DNA of 64,000 nt from Sediminibacterium goheungense (GTDB taxonomy: Bacteria > Bacteroidota > Bacteroidia > Chitinophagales > Chitinophagaceae). A program made the position numbers and the translations under genes. The stretch is taken from assembly GCF_004361915.1 (NCBI RefSeq), contig NZ_SNWP01000010.1, positions 434,001 through 498,000 of the forward strand, in the 5' to 3' direction. This document shows, one piece after another, positions 1-8,832 of this stretch. Each line of letters opens with the position of its first letter. Position 1 is the stretch's first letter. Under the pieces are notes generated by a model. It saw only the letters and a program-made list of their open reading frames with translations, was not told where the DNA came from and searched no databases.

Positions 1-1991
1 TCCTTCATTACATTTCCAAGGTTACCTGTTAACTTCAGATCGCCTTTACCCTCTCCGAGAATTGTTTCAATAAAAAGAATATCACCTCCAACATAGGTCC
101 AGGCCAGTCCTACCGCCACGCCCGGCATATTGGCTGTTTTATAGATTTCGTTGCTGTACCGGGCATGCCCAAGTATTTTTTCGATATCTGCTGCCGTTAG
201 CGTGGTTTTGACTTTATTTTTTATAGCCAGTTCCTTTGCCTGATAGCGCATGATAGATGCCAGCTGACGGTCTAATTCACGCACACCACTTTCCCTGGTA
301 TAATTTTCAATGATCTTTTCGATCACTTTATCATTCATTTTCACATTTACTTTACCCAGTCCATGTGCTTCTTTTTGCTTGGGTATGAGGTGCCGTTTGG
401 CAATTTCTACCTTTTCTTCTACAGCATATCCACTCAGGTCAATGATTTCCAGACGATCACGCAATGCTGGTTGTATATTCTGAAGATTATTAGCGGTGGC
501 AATAAAAAGTACTTTACTCAGGTCATATTCCAGTTCCAGGTAATTATCGTAGAAACTGTTATTCTGTTCCGGGTCGAGTACTTCCAGCAGTGCAGATGAG
601 GGATCGCCACGGAAATCGTTTCCAATCTTATCTATTTCATCCAGTATCATGACCGGATTCGAGGACTTGCATTTACGAATGTTCTGCAAAATACGACCAG
701 GCATGGCGCCGATATAGGTTTTCCGATGACCCCTGATTTCACTTTCATCATGCATTCCTCCCAGACTCAGACGAACATATTTGCGTCCGATGGCATGGGC
801 AATGGATCGGCCGAGTGATGTTTTACCGATACCCGGAGGACCAAGAAAACAAAGGATCGGGCTCTTCATATCGCCCTTCAGTTTCAGAACAGCCAGGTAT
901 TCCAGGATACGGCTTTTAATTTTAGACATCCCATAGTGGTCGATATCCAGTACCTTTTTGGCATTTTTCAGGTCATAATTATCATCTGTATGTTCATCCC
1001 ATGGTAGATCGAGCATGAGGTCGAGGTGGTTATAAACCACTGAATAATCCGGGGTGCTGGGATGCATTCTTTCCAGTTTCTCGATCCCGGTTTTAAAAAG
1101 ATGCTTAGCTGTATCTGGCCATTTTTTATTTTCTGCCTTTTTTTTCATTTCCGCAATCTCTCTCTCATTGGTATCGCCTCCCAATTCTTCCTTAATACTT
1201 TTCAGTTGCTGCTGAAGAAAATAATCACGTTGTTGTTTATCTATTTCCGTACGTGTTTTGTTGGTTACTTTATCCTTCAGTTCAGCAAACTGCAGCTCAC
1301 GCTGCAGTATATGGATGAGTTTTTCCGCACGCTGGTGTATATCATGTATTTCCAATAAGCCCTGTTTTTCCTGCAAATCACTGTTCAGGTTACTGCTGAC
1401 AAAATTGATGAGGAAAGAAGGGTTTTCGATGTTTTTAAGAATAATGGAAGCTTCCGTTGGCAAATTGGGCGACAGCTGTATGATCTGGGTAGCCAGGTCT
1501 TTGATACTGCTTACGATGGCATTAAAGTCTTCCTGCTTGGGTACTTCATCATCGGCCAGCATGCGGATCGATGCTCTGAAATAGGGATCTTCAGCAACCA
1601 TACCCAGTAATTCAAACCTTTTTTTACCCTGAATAATAATGGTGGTACCTCCATCGGGCATTTTAATCAGCTTCACAATCTTGGCAATGGTACCAATAGA
1701 GCAGAGATCCTTGGGTTCAGGATCTTCTACATTTACATCTTTTTGAGCCACAACGCCAACCAGTTTATCCTGCTTGTATGCCTCGTTAACAGCTTTGATA
1801 CTTTTATCTCTACCCACTGTGATCGGTAAAACCACCCCTGGAAAAAGTACGGTATTTCGAAGTGGTAAAATGGGGAGTGTATCGGGAATGACGGTATCCT
1901 TATCAAAATCGCCATCGTTTTCATTGATGGGTATGATGGGCATAAAGTCTGTATCGTCCTCGGATCTGAAAAAAAGTTTCTCGTTCAACAT
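1..1991 (-). CDS. lon: ATP-dependent Lon protease, 3' end outside window
   Basis: ATP-driven serine protease that degrades misfolded and regulatory proteins in the cytoplasm. About 663 codons are visible on the minus strand, starting at ATG 1989-1991. In order they encode an N-terminal substrate-binding LON domain (about residues 35-240), a long coiled helical segment, and an AAA+ module with Walker A GPPGIGKTS near residue 383 and Walker B MILDEID near 448. The first part of the protease domain (GVAVGLAWT...) follows. The catalytic Ser-Lys pair lies beyond base 1 and cannot be checked. The gene is truncated only by the window edge. It stands alone behind its own putative promoter. The identification is very secure. 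Confidence 0.96.
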   Translation of the reverse strand, partial: MLNEKLFFRSEDDTDFMPIIPINENDGDFDKDTVIPDTLPILPLRNTVLFPGVVLPITVGRDKSIKAVNEAYKQDKLVGVVAQKDVNVEDPEPKDLCSIGTIAKIVKLIKMPDGGTTIIIQGKKRFELLGMVAEDPYFRASIRMLADDEVPKQEDFNAIVSSIKDLATQIIQLSPNLPTEASIILKNIENPSFLINFVSSNLNSDLQEKQGLLEIHDIHQRAEKLIHILQRELQFAELKDKVTNKTRTEIDKQQRDYFLQQQLKSIKEELGGDTNEREIAEMKKKAENKKWPDTAKHLFKTGIEKLERMHPSTPDYSVVYNHLDLMLDLPWDEHTDDNYDLKNAKKVLDIDHYGMSKIKSRILEYLAVLKLKGDMKSPILCFLGPPGIGKTSLGRSIAHAIGRKYVRLSLGGMHDESEIRGHRKTYIGAMPGRILQNIRKCKSSNPVMILDEIDKIGNDFRGDPSSALLEVLDPEQNNSFYDNYLELEYDLSKVLFIATANNLQNIQPALRDRLEIIDLSGYAVEEKVEIAKRHLIPKQKEAHGLGKVNVKMNDKVIEKIIENYTRESGVRELDRQLASIMRYQAKELAIKNKVKTTLTAADIEKILGHARYSNEIYKTANMPGVAVGLAWTYVGGDILFIETILGEGKGDLKLTGNLGNVMK

Positions 1992-2057
1992 AATTCAATT
2001 TCATTCTTAAGCCAGATTGGCATGAATAGCCAACCCATTACCGAAAAGGTAAGTCGG

Positions 2058-2092
2058 CAAAAATAGGTCAATATTGATGCCATCCGGCCAAA
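2058..2092 (-). promoter_or_regulatory. putative lon promoter
   Basis: Read on the minus strand, TATTTTTG (2058-2065) matches the Bacteroidota -7 consensus TAnnTTTG. A TTTG (2089-2092) lies 23 nt further upstream as a possible -33 element, at the long end of usual spacing. It would give a leader of roughly 60 nt for lon. Confidence 0.4.
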
Positions 2093-2120
2093 AAAGGGAA
2101 GATTGGTACAAACTGTCGTA

Positions 2121-2148
2121 AAAAAAATCTCCCACCAGAGGTGGGAGA
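2121..2148 (-). terminator. intrinsic terminator of the small lipoprotein gene
   Basis: A 9-bp perfect stem (TCTCCCACC / GGTGGGAGA, 2128-2148) with a 3-nt loop is followed on the minus strand by seven T (2121-2127). It sits about 65 nt beyond the stop of the Ala/Thr lipoprotein gene. Confidence 0.8.
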
Positions 2149-2155
2149 CTTTCTA

Positions 2156-2172
2156 TCCCGATAGAATCGGGA
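2156..2172. repeat. TCCCGAT-ATCGGGA hairpin, copy 1
   Basis: A 7-bp perfect inverted repeat TCCCGAT aga ATCGGGA lies in the 3' untranslated region of the small lipoprotein gene. The same arms occur at 21555-21571, 38259-38275 and 38295-38312. A second palindrome (CTTCTTGCAAGAAG) adjoins it at about 2175-2188. Confidence 0.7.
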
Positions 2173-2213
2173 AGCTTCTTGCAAGAAGTAATATTGTCTA
2201 AAAACAAATACTA

Positions 2214-2399
2214 CTAGTGAGCAGCTGGAGCAGCAGTTGTGTCAGCAGCTTTTGCTGTAGTGTCAGCAGCAGCAGTTGTGTCAGCAGCAGCAGGAGCTAC
2301 AGTTGCAGTTGTGTCAGCAGCAGGAGTTTCAGTTGTTTCACTTGAATTACATGCAGCGAAGAAACCTGCAACAGCTAAAATTGCGAATACTTTTTTCAT
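2214..2399 (-). CDS. small Ala/Thr-repeat lipoprotein
   Basis: A 61-residue predicted lipoprotein. The N-terminus MKKVFAILAVAGFFAAC is a signal peptide ending in a lipobox, with Cys17 as the lipidated residue. The mature part has almost no residues other than Ala, Thr, Asp, Pro and Glu, and repeats the unit AADTTA; the DNA shows the matching repeated word gtgtcagcagc. Such a chain should be disordered and flexible. The gene has a consensus promoter and its own terminator, so it is a genuine single-gene unit that is probably well expressed. Function is unknown. Similar short Ala/Thr lipoproteins are common in this group, but I cannot assign a family. Confidence 0.8.
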   Translation of the reverse strand: MKKVFAILAVAGFFAACNSSETTETPAADTTATVAPAAADTTAAADTTAKAADTTAAPAAH

Positions 2400-2433
2400 T
2401 GTACTTGTTTTTTAAAATTGTTTTATTTGGGCG

Positions 2434-2464
2434 CAAAGATAACTGTCTAATTGTCTTTTGCAAA
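2434..2464 (-). promoter_or_regulatory. promoter of the small lipoprotein gene
   Basis: On the minus strand TTTG (2461-2464), a 19-nt spacer and TATCTTTG (2434-2441) match the Bacteroidota housekeeping promoter exactly. The start codon is about 35 nt downstream. It begins about 17 nt past the stop codon of der. Confidence 0.8.
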
Positions 2465-2480
2465 TTTTTAACAGCATTTT

Positions 2481-3794
2481 TTATTTCTTTCTGAAAAATA
2501 TCCTGACGGGTACCCCTTTAAAATTAAACTGTGTTCTGAGTTGATTTTCCAGATAATTGCGGTAGGGTTGCTTGATGTCGTCAGGATAATTGGTGAAAAA
2601 GGCAAAAGATGGTACTACTGTAGGCAGTTGGGTCACATATTTAATTTTTACAGTATTTCCTCTTACCACAGGAGCATGGTATGCCTGTACCGCTTTTAAC
2701 ATCACATCATTTAATTGTGAAGTGGGAATCTTTCTTTTTTTGTTGTCGTATACTTCCAGGGCTATTTCGATGGCTTTAAAAATCCTTGTCTTGTCTTTTA
2801 CAGAGATAAACAGAATGGGTACATCTGTAAAAGGAGCGATTCTTTGTTTTAAAGTTTTTTCATAATCACGCGCTGTATTTGTTTCTTTTTCAACAAGATC
2901 CCACTTATTTACAAGCACAACTATCCCCTTTCCTTTACGGGATGCCAAACTAAAAATCGTGACATCCTGGGCGGTAATACCCTTATCCGCATCGAGTACC
3001 AGCAAACAAACATCTGCTTCATCCATGGCCTTGATGGCCCTGATAATAGAATAAAATTCCAGATCATCCTTTTCCTTACTTTTTTTACGAATACCTGCTG
3101 TATCAATCAGCATAAACTCCTTTTGAAAGAGTTTATAATGGGTATGGATGGTATCGCGGGTGGTGCCGGCAATATCACTAACAATGGTTCGCTCTTCGCC
3201 TACCAGTGCATTCAGCAGCGATGACTTACCTACATTGGGCTGACCTATAATGGCAAACTTGGGTAATCCGTCTTCGTTGGTGGTTTCAGCTGAATCTTCT
3301 GGTGAAATAGCCGCTGTAATAGCATCCATAACCTCACCCGTTCCACTTCCTGAAATACTGGATATGAAGAAGTTATGAGCGAAACCTAAACTATAAAATT
3401 CAGTAGCTTCCAATTCTCTCGTTCCATTATCTACCTTGTTCACCACCACATATACCGGCTTGGTTGTACGCCTGAGCATATCGGCCATAGCTTCATCCAG
3501 ATCGGTAATACCAGTAGCCACATCCACCATAAAAACGATGGCATTGGCTTCATCAATGGCTATTTTAACCTGTTTACGGATCTCTTTTTCAAAAATATCC
3601 TCGGTATTGGGCACGAAACCACCTGTATCAATCAGGTTAAATACCTTTCCGTTCCAATCTGCAATACCATACTGGCGGTCTCGGGTTACCCCACTGATAT
3701 CATCCACAATGGCTTTTCTGGTTTCAAGGAGTCGGTTAAAAAAAGTACTCTTACCCACATTTGGCCTTCCCACAATTGCTACTGTATATCCCAT
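2481..3794 (-). CDS. der: ribosome biogenesis GTPase Der (EngA)
   Basis: Essential GTPase with two tandem G domains that acts in maturation of the 50S ribosomal subunit. The 437-residue product is normal for the family. The first G domain starts with GRPNVGKST (residues 8-16) and has switch DTGG and NKVD. The second has GQPNVGKSS near residue 184, DTAG and NKWD. A C-terminal KH-like domain ends in basic FFRKK. It lies downstream of era on the same strand, 62 nt from it, so the two ribosome-assembly GTPases may be co-transcribed. Confidence 0.97.
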   Translation of the reverse strand: MGYTVAIVGRPNVGKSTFFNRLLETRKAIVDDISGVTRDRQYGIADWNGKVFNLIDTGGFVPNTEDIFEKEIRKQVKIAIDEANAIVFMVDVATGITDLDEAMADMLRRTTKPVYVVVNKVDNGTRELEATEFYSLGFAHNFFISSISGSGTGEVMDAITAAISPEDSAETTNEDGLPKFAIIGQPNVGKSSLLNALVGEERTIVSDIAGTTRDTIHTHYKLFQKEFMLIDTAGIRKKSKEKDDLEFYSIIRAIKAMDEADVCLLVLDADKGITAQDVTIFSLASRKGKGIVVLVNKWDLVEKETNTARDYEKTLKQRIAPFTDVPILFISVKDKTRIFKAIEIALEVYDNKKRKIPTSQLNDVMLKAVQAYHAPVVRGNTVKIKYVTQLPTVVPSFAFFTNYPDDIKQPYRNYLENQLRTQFNFKGVPVRIFFRKK

Positions 3795-3856
3795 GATTCA
3801 ATTGATATTTTAAATAAATAGTTTAATTATATTGTAATAAATATTTGATTATCATA

Positions 3857-4729
3857 TTATTGATAACCGTATTCGTTTAGTTGCATTTCATTATCTCTCC
3901 ATTTAGGTCTTACCTTAACAAAAAGTTCAAGAAACACTTTCTGCCCGATAAAAGCCTCTATATCGGTTCTGGCCAGGGTACCTACCTGCCGTATCATCTT
4001 GCCTTTTTCGCCGATGATAATAGCTTTCTGACTTTCCCGCTGTACAATAATATCTACCTGTATTTTCACCAGGCTTTCCTTTTCCTTAAACTCATTTACC
4101 ATCACAGCGGTATGATAAGGTATCTCATCGCCAAACAATTCATATATTTTCTCCCTTACCATCTCTCCCACAAAAAACTTGGTAGGAAGATCGCTCAGGT
4201 CGTCTTCATTGTAAAAAGGCATTCCTTCCGGAATAGCTGTCATTATAACATCGAGCAATTTCTGGAGGTGGATTTTCTGTAAGGCCGATATTTTTACGAG
4301 TTGCTTACAATAGGCTTTACCGGCGAAAAAAGCTTCCGCTTCTGCTATCTTCCCATTAGCGGCCTTATCAATTTTATTGAGGACGAGTATGGCCGGTACT
4401 TTTAACCTGAGGGAACTGAATATTTTATCACATTCCAGAAAGTCGTCGTTGGCATCTACCATGAGCAATGCCAGGTCAGCATCTTCCAGCGCACTTTTAA
4501 CAGACGACATCATCCGCTCATGCAATTTGTACTTTGGGTCAATGATACCCGGTGTATCTGAAAAGATAATCTGGTATTCTCCCGGCTTGTTTAAAAAAGC
4601 CTTTATTCTGTGGCGGGTGGTCTGCACCCTTGGCGACACAATAGCCATTTTCTCTCCTACCAATGCATTCAGCAGGGTGCTTTTCCCCGCATTGGGGCGA
4701 CCAAATATGTTCACAAATCCTGATTTCAT
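3857..4729 (-). CDS. era: GTPase Era
   Basis: GTP-binding protein that binds the 3' end of 16S rRNA and helps 30S assembly. The chosen start (ATG 4727-4729, MKSGFVNIFGRPNAGKST) gives 290 residues, typical of Era. The longer open frame to 4804 adds a sequence unlike the family. G1 is GRPNAGKST, G3 is DTPG, G4 is NKID. The C-terminal KH domain includes GEKGKMIRQVG (about residues 228-238), the RNA-binding GxxG loop. The region just upstream contains a short copy of the aagtcggaaagtc word seen elsewhere in the window. Confidence 0.97.
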   Translation of the reverse strand: MKSGFVNIFGRPNAGKSTLLNALVGEKMAIVSPRVQTTRHRIKAFLNKPGEYQIIFSDTPGIIDPKYKLHERMMSSVKSALEDADLALLMVDANDDFLECDKIFSSLRLKVPAILVLNKIDKAANGKIAEAEAFFAGKAYCKQLVKISALQKIHLQKLLDVIMTAIPEGMPFYNEDDLSDLPTKFFVGEMVREKIYELFGDEIPYHTAVMVNEFKEKESLVKIQVDIIVQRESQKAIIIGEKGKMIRQVGTLARTDIEAFIGQKVFLELFVKVRPKWRDNEMQLNEYGYQ

Positions 4730-4903
4730 AACAAGTTGGGAAGTCGGAAAGTCTGTAAAATGGAAGCGGAAACCCAGATGAGAACGAAACAATAAGGTGT
4801 GCAAGAATTCTTTACAAAACCCGCATCTTTCATTATTCAGTATCCAGAGAAGCCCCTAGCCGAATTACGAGTCATTCTGACTCAAAATTATATCTTTTGA
4901 ATA

Positions 4904-4929
4904 CAAAAGGCCTCCAAAATGAGGCCTTT
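4904..4929 (-). terminator. intrinsic terminator after tRNA-fMet
   Basis: On the minus strand AAAGGCCTC and GAGGCCTTTT form a stem of about 9 bp with a 5-nt loop, followed by T residues. It lies about 12 nt after the 3' end of the tRNA. Confidence 0.8.
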
Positions 4930-4940
4930 CGAATTTTCTG

Positions 4941-5012
<72 letters not shown>

Positions 5013-5025
5013 ATGTATTGGGCTG

Positions 5026-5057
5026 CAAAGGTACGGGTGTAGAACTTCTCCTCCAAA
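5026..5057 (-). promoter_or_regulatory. promoter of tRNA-fMet
   Basis: On the minus strand TTTG (5054-5057), a 20-nt spacer and TACCTTTG (5026-5033) match the Bacteroidota consensus. The mature tRNA begins 13 nt after the -7 element. The promoter lies 11 nt beyond the stop of the GIN-domain gene. Confidence 0.8.
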
Positions 5058-5068
5058 TATTATTTAAC

Positions 5069-5800
5069 TTAATCATCAGATCGGCGCTTCACTGTGGCGC
5101 CACCGCTGGTATTGATATCTCTGATGAGTCCTTCGCCTTTATAATATATAGCACTGGCTCCACTGGCCGTTGCATTCAGTTCCTTATTTACGGTTACCCT
5201 TACTACCGATGCACCGGAAGCATCCACCTTACAGTTTTCAGCGTTGATATCGTAACCACGGATATCACTGGCACCATTGGCATTGATACCTAACATCTTT
5301 ACACTTCCATTTACAGTGATACGCGATGCCCCACTCGCTTCCAGTTTAAGGTCCGACACTTCCACATCACCTTTAAAATCACTGGCACCCGACATCTCTA
5401 TCAGCAACCGTTCCTGTTTTATTTTTCCTGACACTTTCACATTGCAGGCACCACTCGCTTCTATCCGGTTTAATTCTTTAAAGGTAACATAGGCTTTCAT
5501 TTTATGATTACCCCAGTTTTTCCAGTTGAGCCCCTTTCCGTCAAAATAAATACGCAGTGTATTGCCACGCATTTCTGTACGTATACGGGCGGTAATTTCA
5601 TCCGATCCAGCACTTACAGCTACAGCATCTTCTGTTCCTTGCGAAATGTACAGATCAATGGCACTGGACACATCAATGGCCGTATAGCCCTTATGGTTCC
5701 TTACTTCCGCATTACCATCATATACCAGGTTTTTCTCCACCTGCGACATTGCCGGCACCATGGCTACCAAACCTATTAATAAAATAAATATTCTTTTCAT
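5069..5800 (-). CDS. secreted GIN-domain (DUF2807) beta-helix protein
   Basis: A 243-residue exported protein. I place the start at ATG 5798-5800 because MKRIFILLIGLVAMVPAMSQ is a standard signal peptide; the frame stays open to 5830 with no signal-like extension. The mature part repeats a pattern of about 20 residues centred on EASGA / DASGA / NASGA (about residues 120-235). This is the right-handed beta-helix pattern of the GIN or putative auto-transporter adhesin head domain. No enzymatic motif is visible. It is divergent from the riboswitch-controlled receptor gene. Function is unknown; a cell-envelope role is inferred. Confidence 0.85.
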   Translation of the reverse strand: MKRIFILLIGLVAMVPAMSQVEKNLVYDGNAEVRNHKGYTAIDVSSAIDLYISQGTEDAVAVSAGSDEITARIRTEMRGNTLRIYFDGKGLNWKNWGNHKMKAYVTFKELNRIEASGACNVKVSGKIKQERLLIEMSGASDFKGDVEVSDLKLEASGASRITVNGSVKMLGINANGASDIRGYDINAENCKVDASGASVVRVTVNKELNATASGASAIYYKGEGLIRDINTSGGATVKRRSDD

Positions 5801-5845
5801 ATAGGGGGTTTTGTGTATAACGGGCTTCATGCTGTAAAGTTACAG

Positions 5846-5876
5846 TTGGGGGTAATTTACACATTTACTACTTTTG
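5846..5876 (+). promoter_or_regulatory. promoter of the TPP-riboswitch transcript
   Basis: TTG (5846-5848), a 20-nt spacer and TACTTTTG (5869-5876) match the Bacteroidota promoter. The predicted start of transcription, about 5882-5884, falls immediately before the riboswitch, which supports both calls. Confidence 0.75.
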
Positions 5877-5886
5877 TACCTGATCA

Positions 5887-5974
5887 TTCCTCGGGGTGCT
5901 TTCCCGCATATGGCGGGAGGGCTGAGATAATACCCGTTGAACCTGAACAGGGTAATTCCTGCGAAGGGAAGGCG
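5887..5974 (+). ncRNA. TPP (THI-box) riboswitch
   Basis: The leader carries the conserved core of the thiamine pyrophosphate aptamer in order: cggggtgc, ggctgagataatacccg, ttgaacctgaacagggtaat and cctgcgaaggga. These are the CUGAGA pyrimidine-sensor and GCG-AGGGA pyrophosphate-sensor elements. The cttcccgcatatggcgggag segment forms the variable P3 helix. About 70 nt separate it from the ATG at 6046. No strong intrinsic terminator is obvious between them, so control of translation or of a weak hairpin is possible; the mechanism is not settled by the sequence. Confidence 0.95.
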
Positions 5975-6045
5975 TACATTTTTGGTCGTACCTCTCCTAT
6001 TAGCTATTCCCCTGTTCCCATTTGTAAACTTTTAAACCATTTAAA

Positions 6046-8418
6046 ATGAAAAAGTTTTTGGGAACAATGTCACTGACATTCCTCATCCTGCTTGTTGCCG
6101 GGCAAAACAAAAACACCCTCCGGGGCAAAGTAACCGACAAATTGAATCACCAACCCATTGCAGGTGCTATTGTATCTGTTGATGGTTCACAAACCACTAC
6201 CAACGATAACGGATCTTTCTCCATTTCATGGGTAGGAAACGCACAACTGCTGACCATCAAAAGTCTCGGTTATCGAAACAGGGAACTCAACCTTTCCGAC
6301 TTCTCCCGTACCGACGCCGTTATCGAGTTGGAACCGGGTAGTCTGTTTCTGCAGCCACTGGAAGTAAGATCTATCCGTGCCGCTGATAAGGCCCCATTTG
6401 CCAAGACCAATATTGGTAAAGAAGAAATTGTAAAAACAAACCTCGGACAAGACATTCCCTTTTTATTGAACCAGACCCCATCTGTGGTCATCAATTCAGA
6501 TGCAGGTAATGGTGTGGGCTATACCGGTATCCGCATCAGGGGTACCGATGCCACCCGTATCAATGTAACATTAAATGGCATTCCCTACAACGATGCAGAA
6601 AGCATGGGTACATTTTTTGTAAACCTGCCCGATTTTTCTTCCTCCGTTAACAGCATACAGGTACAAAGAGGGGTGGGAACTTCGTCTAATGGTGCGGCAG
6701 CATTTGGCGCCACCATCAACCTTTCTACCAATGAGTTCAACGATAAAGCCTACACAGAATTCAATAACAGCTTCGGTTCTTTTAATACCCGCAAGCATAC
6801 TTTAAAAGCGGGTACCGGTTTATTGGGTAAACATTTCACTGTAGACGCAAGGGTGAGCAGTATACAAAGTGATGGGTATATCGACCGTGCCAGTAGTAAC
6901 CTGAAATCATTTTATGTGAGTGGTGCATGGCTCAACCAAAAATCATCACTCAGGTTGAATGTGTTTAGTGGTAAAGAAAAAACTTATCAGGCATGGTATG
7001 GTGTACCGCAGGCATTACTTGAAACAGATCGTACCAATAATCCGGCCGGTACAGAAAAAGCGGGTTCACCTTATGATAATCAGACAGATAATTATACACA
7101 AACGCATTACCAGTTGTTCTTCAACCATGCTTTTAACAGTTTCTGGTCCTTACAGACTGCTGCATTTTTAACACGTGGCTATGGCTATTATGAAGAATAT
7201 AAAGCCAATCAAAGGTTTGCTAGTTATGGCTTGCCTAACCCTGTTGTAAACGGATCAACTGTTACACGTACCGATCTGGTTCGCCAGCGCTGGCTGAATA
7301 ATTATTTCTATGGTCAGAATATGTCATTGCAGTACCGCAAACAGGGAAATGAATTTACACTCGGTGGCGGATGGAGCACCTATGTTGGCGACCATTACGG
7401 TACCCTTCCCTGGTTACAAACAGGTACCGCACCGTCAGGTTACAGATATTATAATAACCCTGCACTGAAAAAAGATGCCAACCTTTTTGCAAAATGGCAG
7501 CAAACCATCCTGAAAAATCTATTTGGTTTTGTAGATCTGCAATACCGGCATGTAAGGCATACCATGAGAGGATTTCAGAATAATCCCCTGTTGTTGGTTG
7601 ATAGAAATTTCAATTTCTTCAATCCTAAAATCGGTATTACCTACCGAAACAATAACTGGCAGGCTTTTGTGAGTTATGCTATCGGTCATAAAGAGCCCAA
7701 CAGAGATGATTTTGAAGCGGGTATTATCAGTCAGCCCAAAGCTGAAAAATTAAAAGATCTGGAAGCAGGGATCGATTACAGACAAAGTAACTTACAGATT
7801 GGCGCGAATTTCTACTACATGAACTATATCAATCAACTGGTATTAACGGGGCAGATCAATGATGTAGGTGCGTATACACGTTTTAATGTACCAAAGAGCT
7901 ATCGTTTGGGTGTAGAGTTGCAAGCTACATGGAAACCAGCCATTTGGCTGTCTGTTGGGGGAAACCTTACCATCAGTAAAAACAAAATCAAATCCTTTAC
8001 AGAATATACCGATAATTACGATTCAGGCAATCAGGATGCCGTACAGAGAAAAAATACTGATATAGCTTTTTCGCCCGCTACAGTAGCTGGCACACAGCTA
8101 ATGTTTTATCCTGCCAAACAATTCGAACTGGGTGTTCTCGGAAAATATGTTGGCAGACAATATATGGATAACAGCCAGCTAAATAGAAGTAAGCTGAACG
8201 CTTTTGCAACACAGGATGTACGGATTAGTTACAGTTTTGCTCATAAAGTATTCAAACAGATTCAGTTGATTGCCCAGGTTAATAACCTTTTCAATAAATT
8301 ATATGAGCCGAATGGTTACAGCTATAGTTATACAAGTGGTGGTGTATTGTACACAGACAATGGATATTACCCTATGGCCGGCAGAAATTTTATGGTAGCG
8401 GTGAATCTGAGGTTTTAA
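6046..8418 (+). CDS. TonB-dependent receptor, probable thiamin-compound importer
   Basis: A 790-residue outer-membrane receptor: signal peptide (about residues 1-20), carboxypeptidase-regulatory-like beta-sandwich (LRGKVTD, about 25-105), plug domain (about 120-230, with IRIRGTDATRINVTLNGIP) and a 22-strand-type barrel ending in aromatic LRF. It should take up a substrate too large or scarce for porins, using TonB energy. The TPP riboswitch in its leader points to thiamin or a thiamin precursor. Riboswitch-controlled receptors of this kind are known in Bacteroidota. No thi biosynthesis or inner-membrane transporter gene is adjacent, so this is a stand-alone unit. The substrate is inferred only from regulation. 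Confidence 0.93.
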   Translation: MKKFLGTMSLTFLILLVAGQNKNTLRGKVTDKLNHQPIAGAIVSVDGSQTTTNDNGSFSISWVGNAQLLTIKSLGYRNRELNLSDFSRTDAVIELEPGSLFLQPLEVRSIRAADKAPFAKTNIGKEEIVKTNLGQDIPFLLNQTPSVVINSDAGNGVGYTGIRIRGTDATRINVTLNGIPYNDAESMGTFFVNLPDFSSSVNSIQVQRGVGTSSNGAAAFGATINLSTNEFNDKAYTEFNNSFGSFNTRKHTLKAGTGLLGKHFTVDARVSSIQSDGYIDRASSNLKSFYVSGAWLNQKSSLRLNVFSGKEKTYQAWYGVPQALLETDRTNNPAGTEKAGSPYDNQTDNYTQTHYQLFFNHAFNSFWSLQTAAFLTRGYGYYEEYKANQRFASYGLPNPVVNGSTVTRTDLVRQRWLNNYFYGQNMSLQYRKQGNEFTLGGGWSTYVGDHYGTLPWLQTGTAPSGYRYYNNPALKKDANLFAKWQQTILKNLFGFVDLQYRHVRHTMRGFQNNPLLLVDRNFNFFNPKIGITYRNNNWQAFVSYAIGHKEPNRDDFEAGIISQPKAEKLKDLEAGIDYRQSNLQIGANFYYMNYINQLVLTGQINDVGAYTRFNVPKSYRLGVELQATWKPAIWLSVGGNLTISKNKIKSFTEYTDNYDSGNQDAVQRKNTDIAFSPATVAGTQLMFYPAKQFELGVLGKYVGRQYMDNSQLNRSKLNAFATQDVRISYSFAHKVFKQIQLIAQVNNLFNKLYEPNGYSYSYTSGGVLYTDNGYYPMAGRNFMVAVNLRF

Positions 8419-8440
8419 AACAGAGGAATCAGCAATAAGG

Positions 8441-8490
8441 AACAGAGAAATCAGAAAGAAAATACCGTACCACTTTCTGATTTCTCTGTT
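8441..8490. terminator. bidirectional terminator-like inverted repeat
   Basis: Perfect 18-bp arms aacagagaaatcagaaag (8441-8458) and its complement (8473-8490) lie between the receptor gene and the convergent rhodanese gene, followed by T-rich DNA. The word cagagaaatcag is partly repeated on each side (cagaggaatcagc, ctgtttcttatt). It probably ends both transcripts. Confidence 0.65.
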
Positions 8491-8507
8491 TTTTATTTTT
8501 CTGTTTC

Positions 8508-8816
8508 TTATTTATATTTTTCCTGCCACGCAAGCATCCCTCCGCTTACATTGATCACATGCTGAAAACCCATGGTTCCGAGGATGAGGCAGGCCTGTCC
8601 ACTTCTGTTTCCACTGCGGCAATACACATACACAGGTTCTTCTTTGAAATCTTCAATATCATCCACCTGCATGGTTTGCACTTTCCCCAAAGGCAGTAGT
8701 ATACCACCGATATTAAACTCCGCGTGTTCATGTGGCTCGCGTACATCTACCAGATGAATAGATTCTCCGCTATCTAATTTTGCCTTGAGTTCTTCTACAG
8801 TAATAGTTTGCATCAT
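8508..8816 (-). CDS. single-domain rhodanese-like sulfurtransferase
   Basis: A 102-residue cytoplasmic protein made of one rhodanese domain. The active-site loop is CRSGNRSG with Cys66 as the persulfide-carrying residue; the VDVRE motif near residue 24 is also typical. Such stand-alone domains move sulfane sulfur or act in thiol homeostasis; the partner is unknown here. It follows the PASTA gene by 16 nt on the same strand and is likely co-transcribed with it. The start could equally be the second ATG. Confidence 0.92.
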   Translation of the reverse strand: MMQTITVEELKAKLDSGESIHLVDVREPHEHAEFNIGGILLPLGKVQTMQVDDIEDFKEEPVYVYCRSGNRSGQACLILGTMGFQHVINVSGGMLAWQEKYK

Positions 8817-8832
8817 ACAAAAAGTTGGTTAT

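Noticed and set aside
363..1584. Several plus-strand frames of 78-108 codons
   Set aside because: They are shadows of lon on the opposite strand; the lon frame is continuous and shows all expected motifs.
3881..4282. Open frame of 133 codons on the plus strand
   Set aside because: It is antisense to era, which is complete.
5975..6045. Terminator or anti-terminator after the TPP aptamer
   Set aside because: Only weak pairing (gcgtac / gtcgtac) and no clear T run; a mechanism cannot be assigned from sequence alone.
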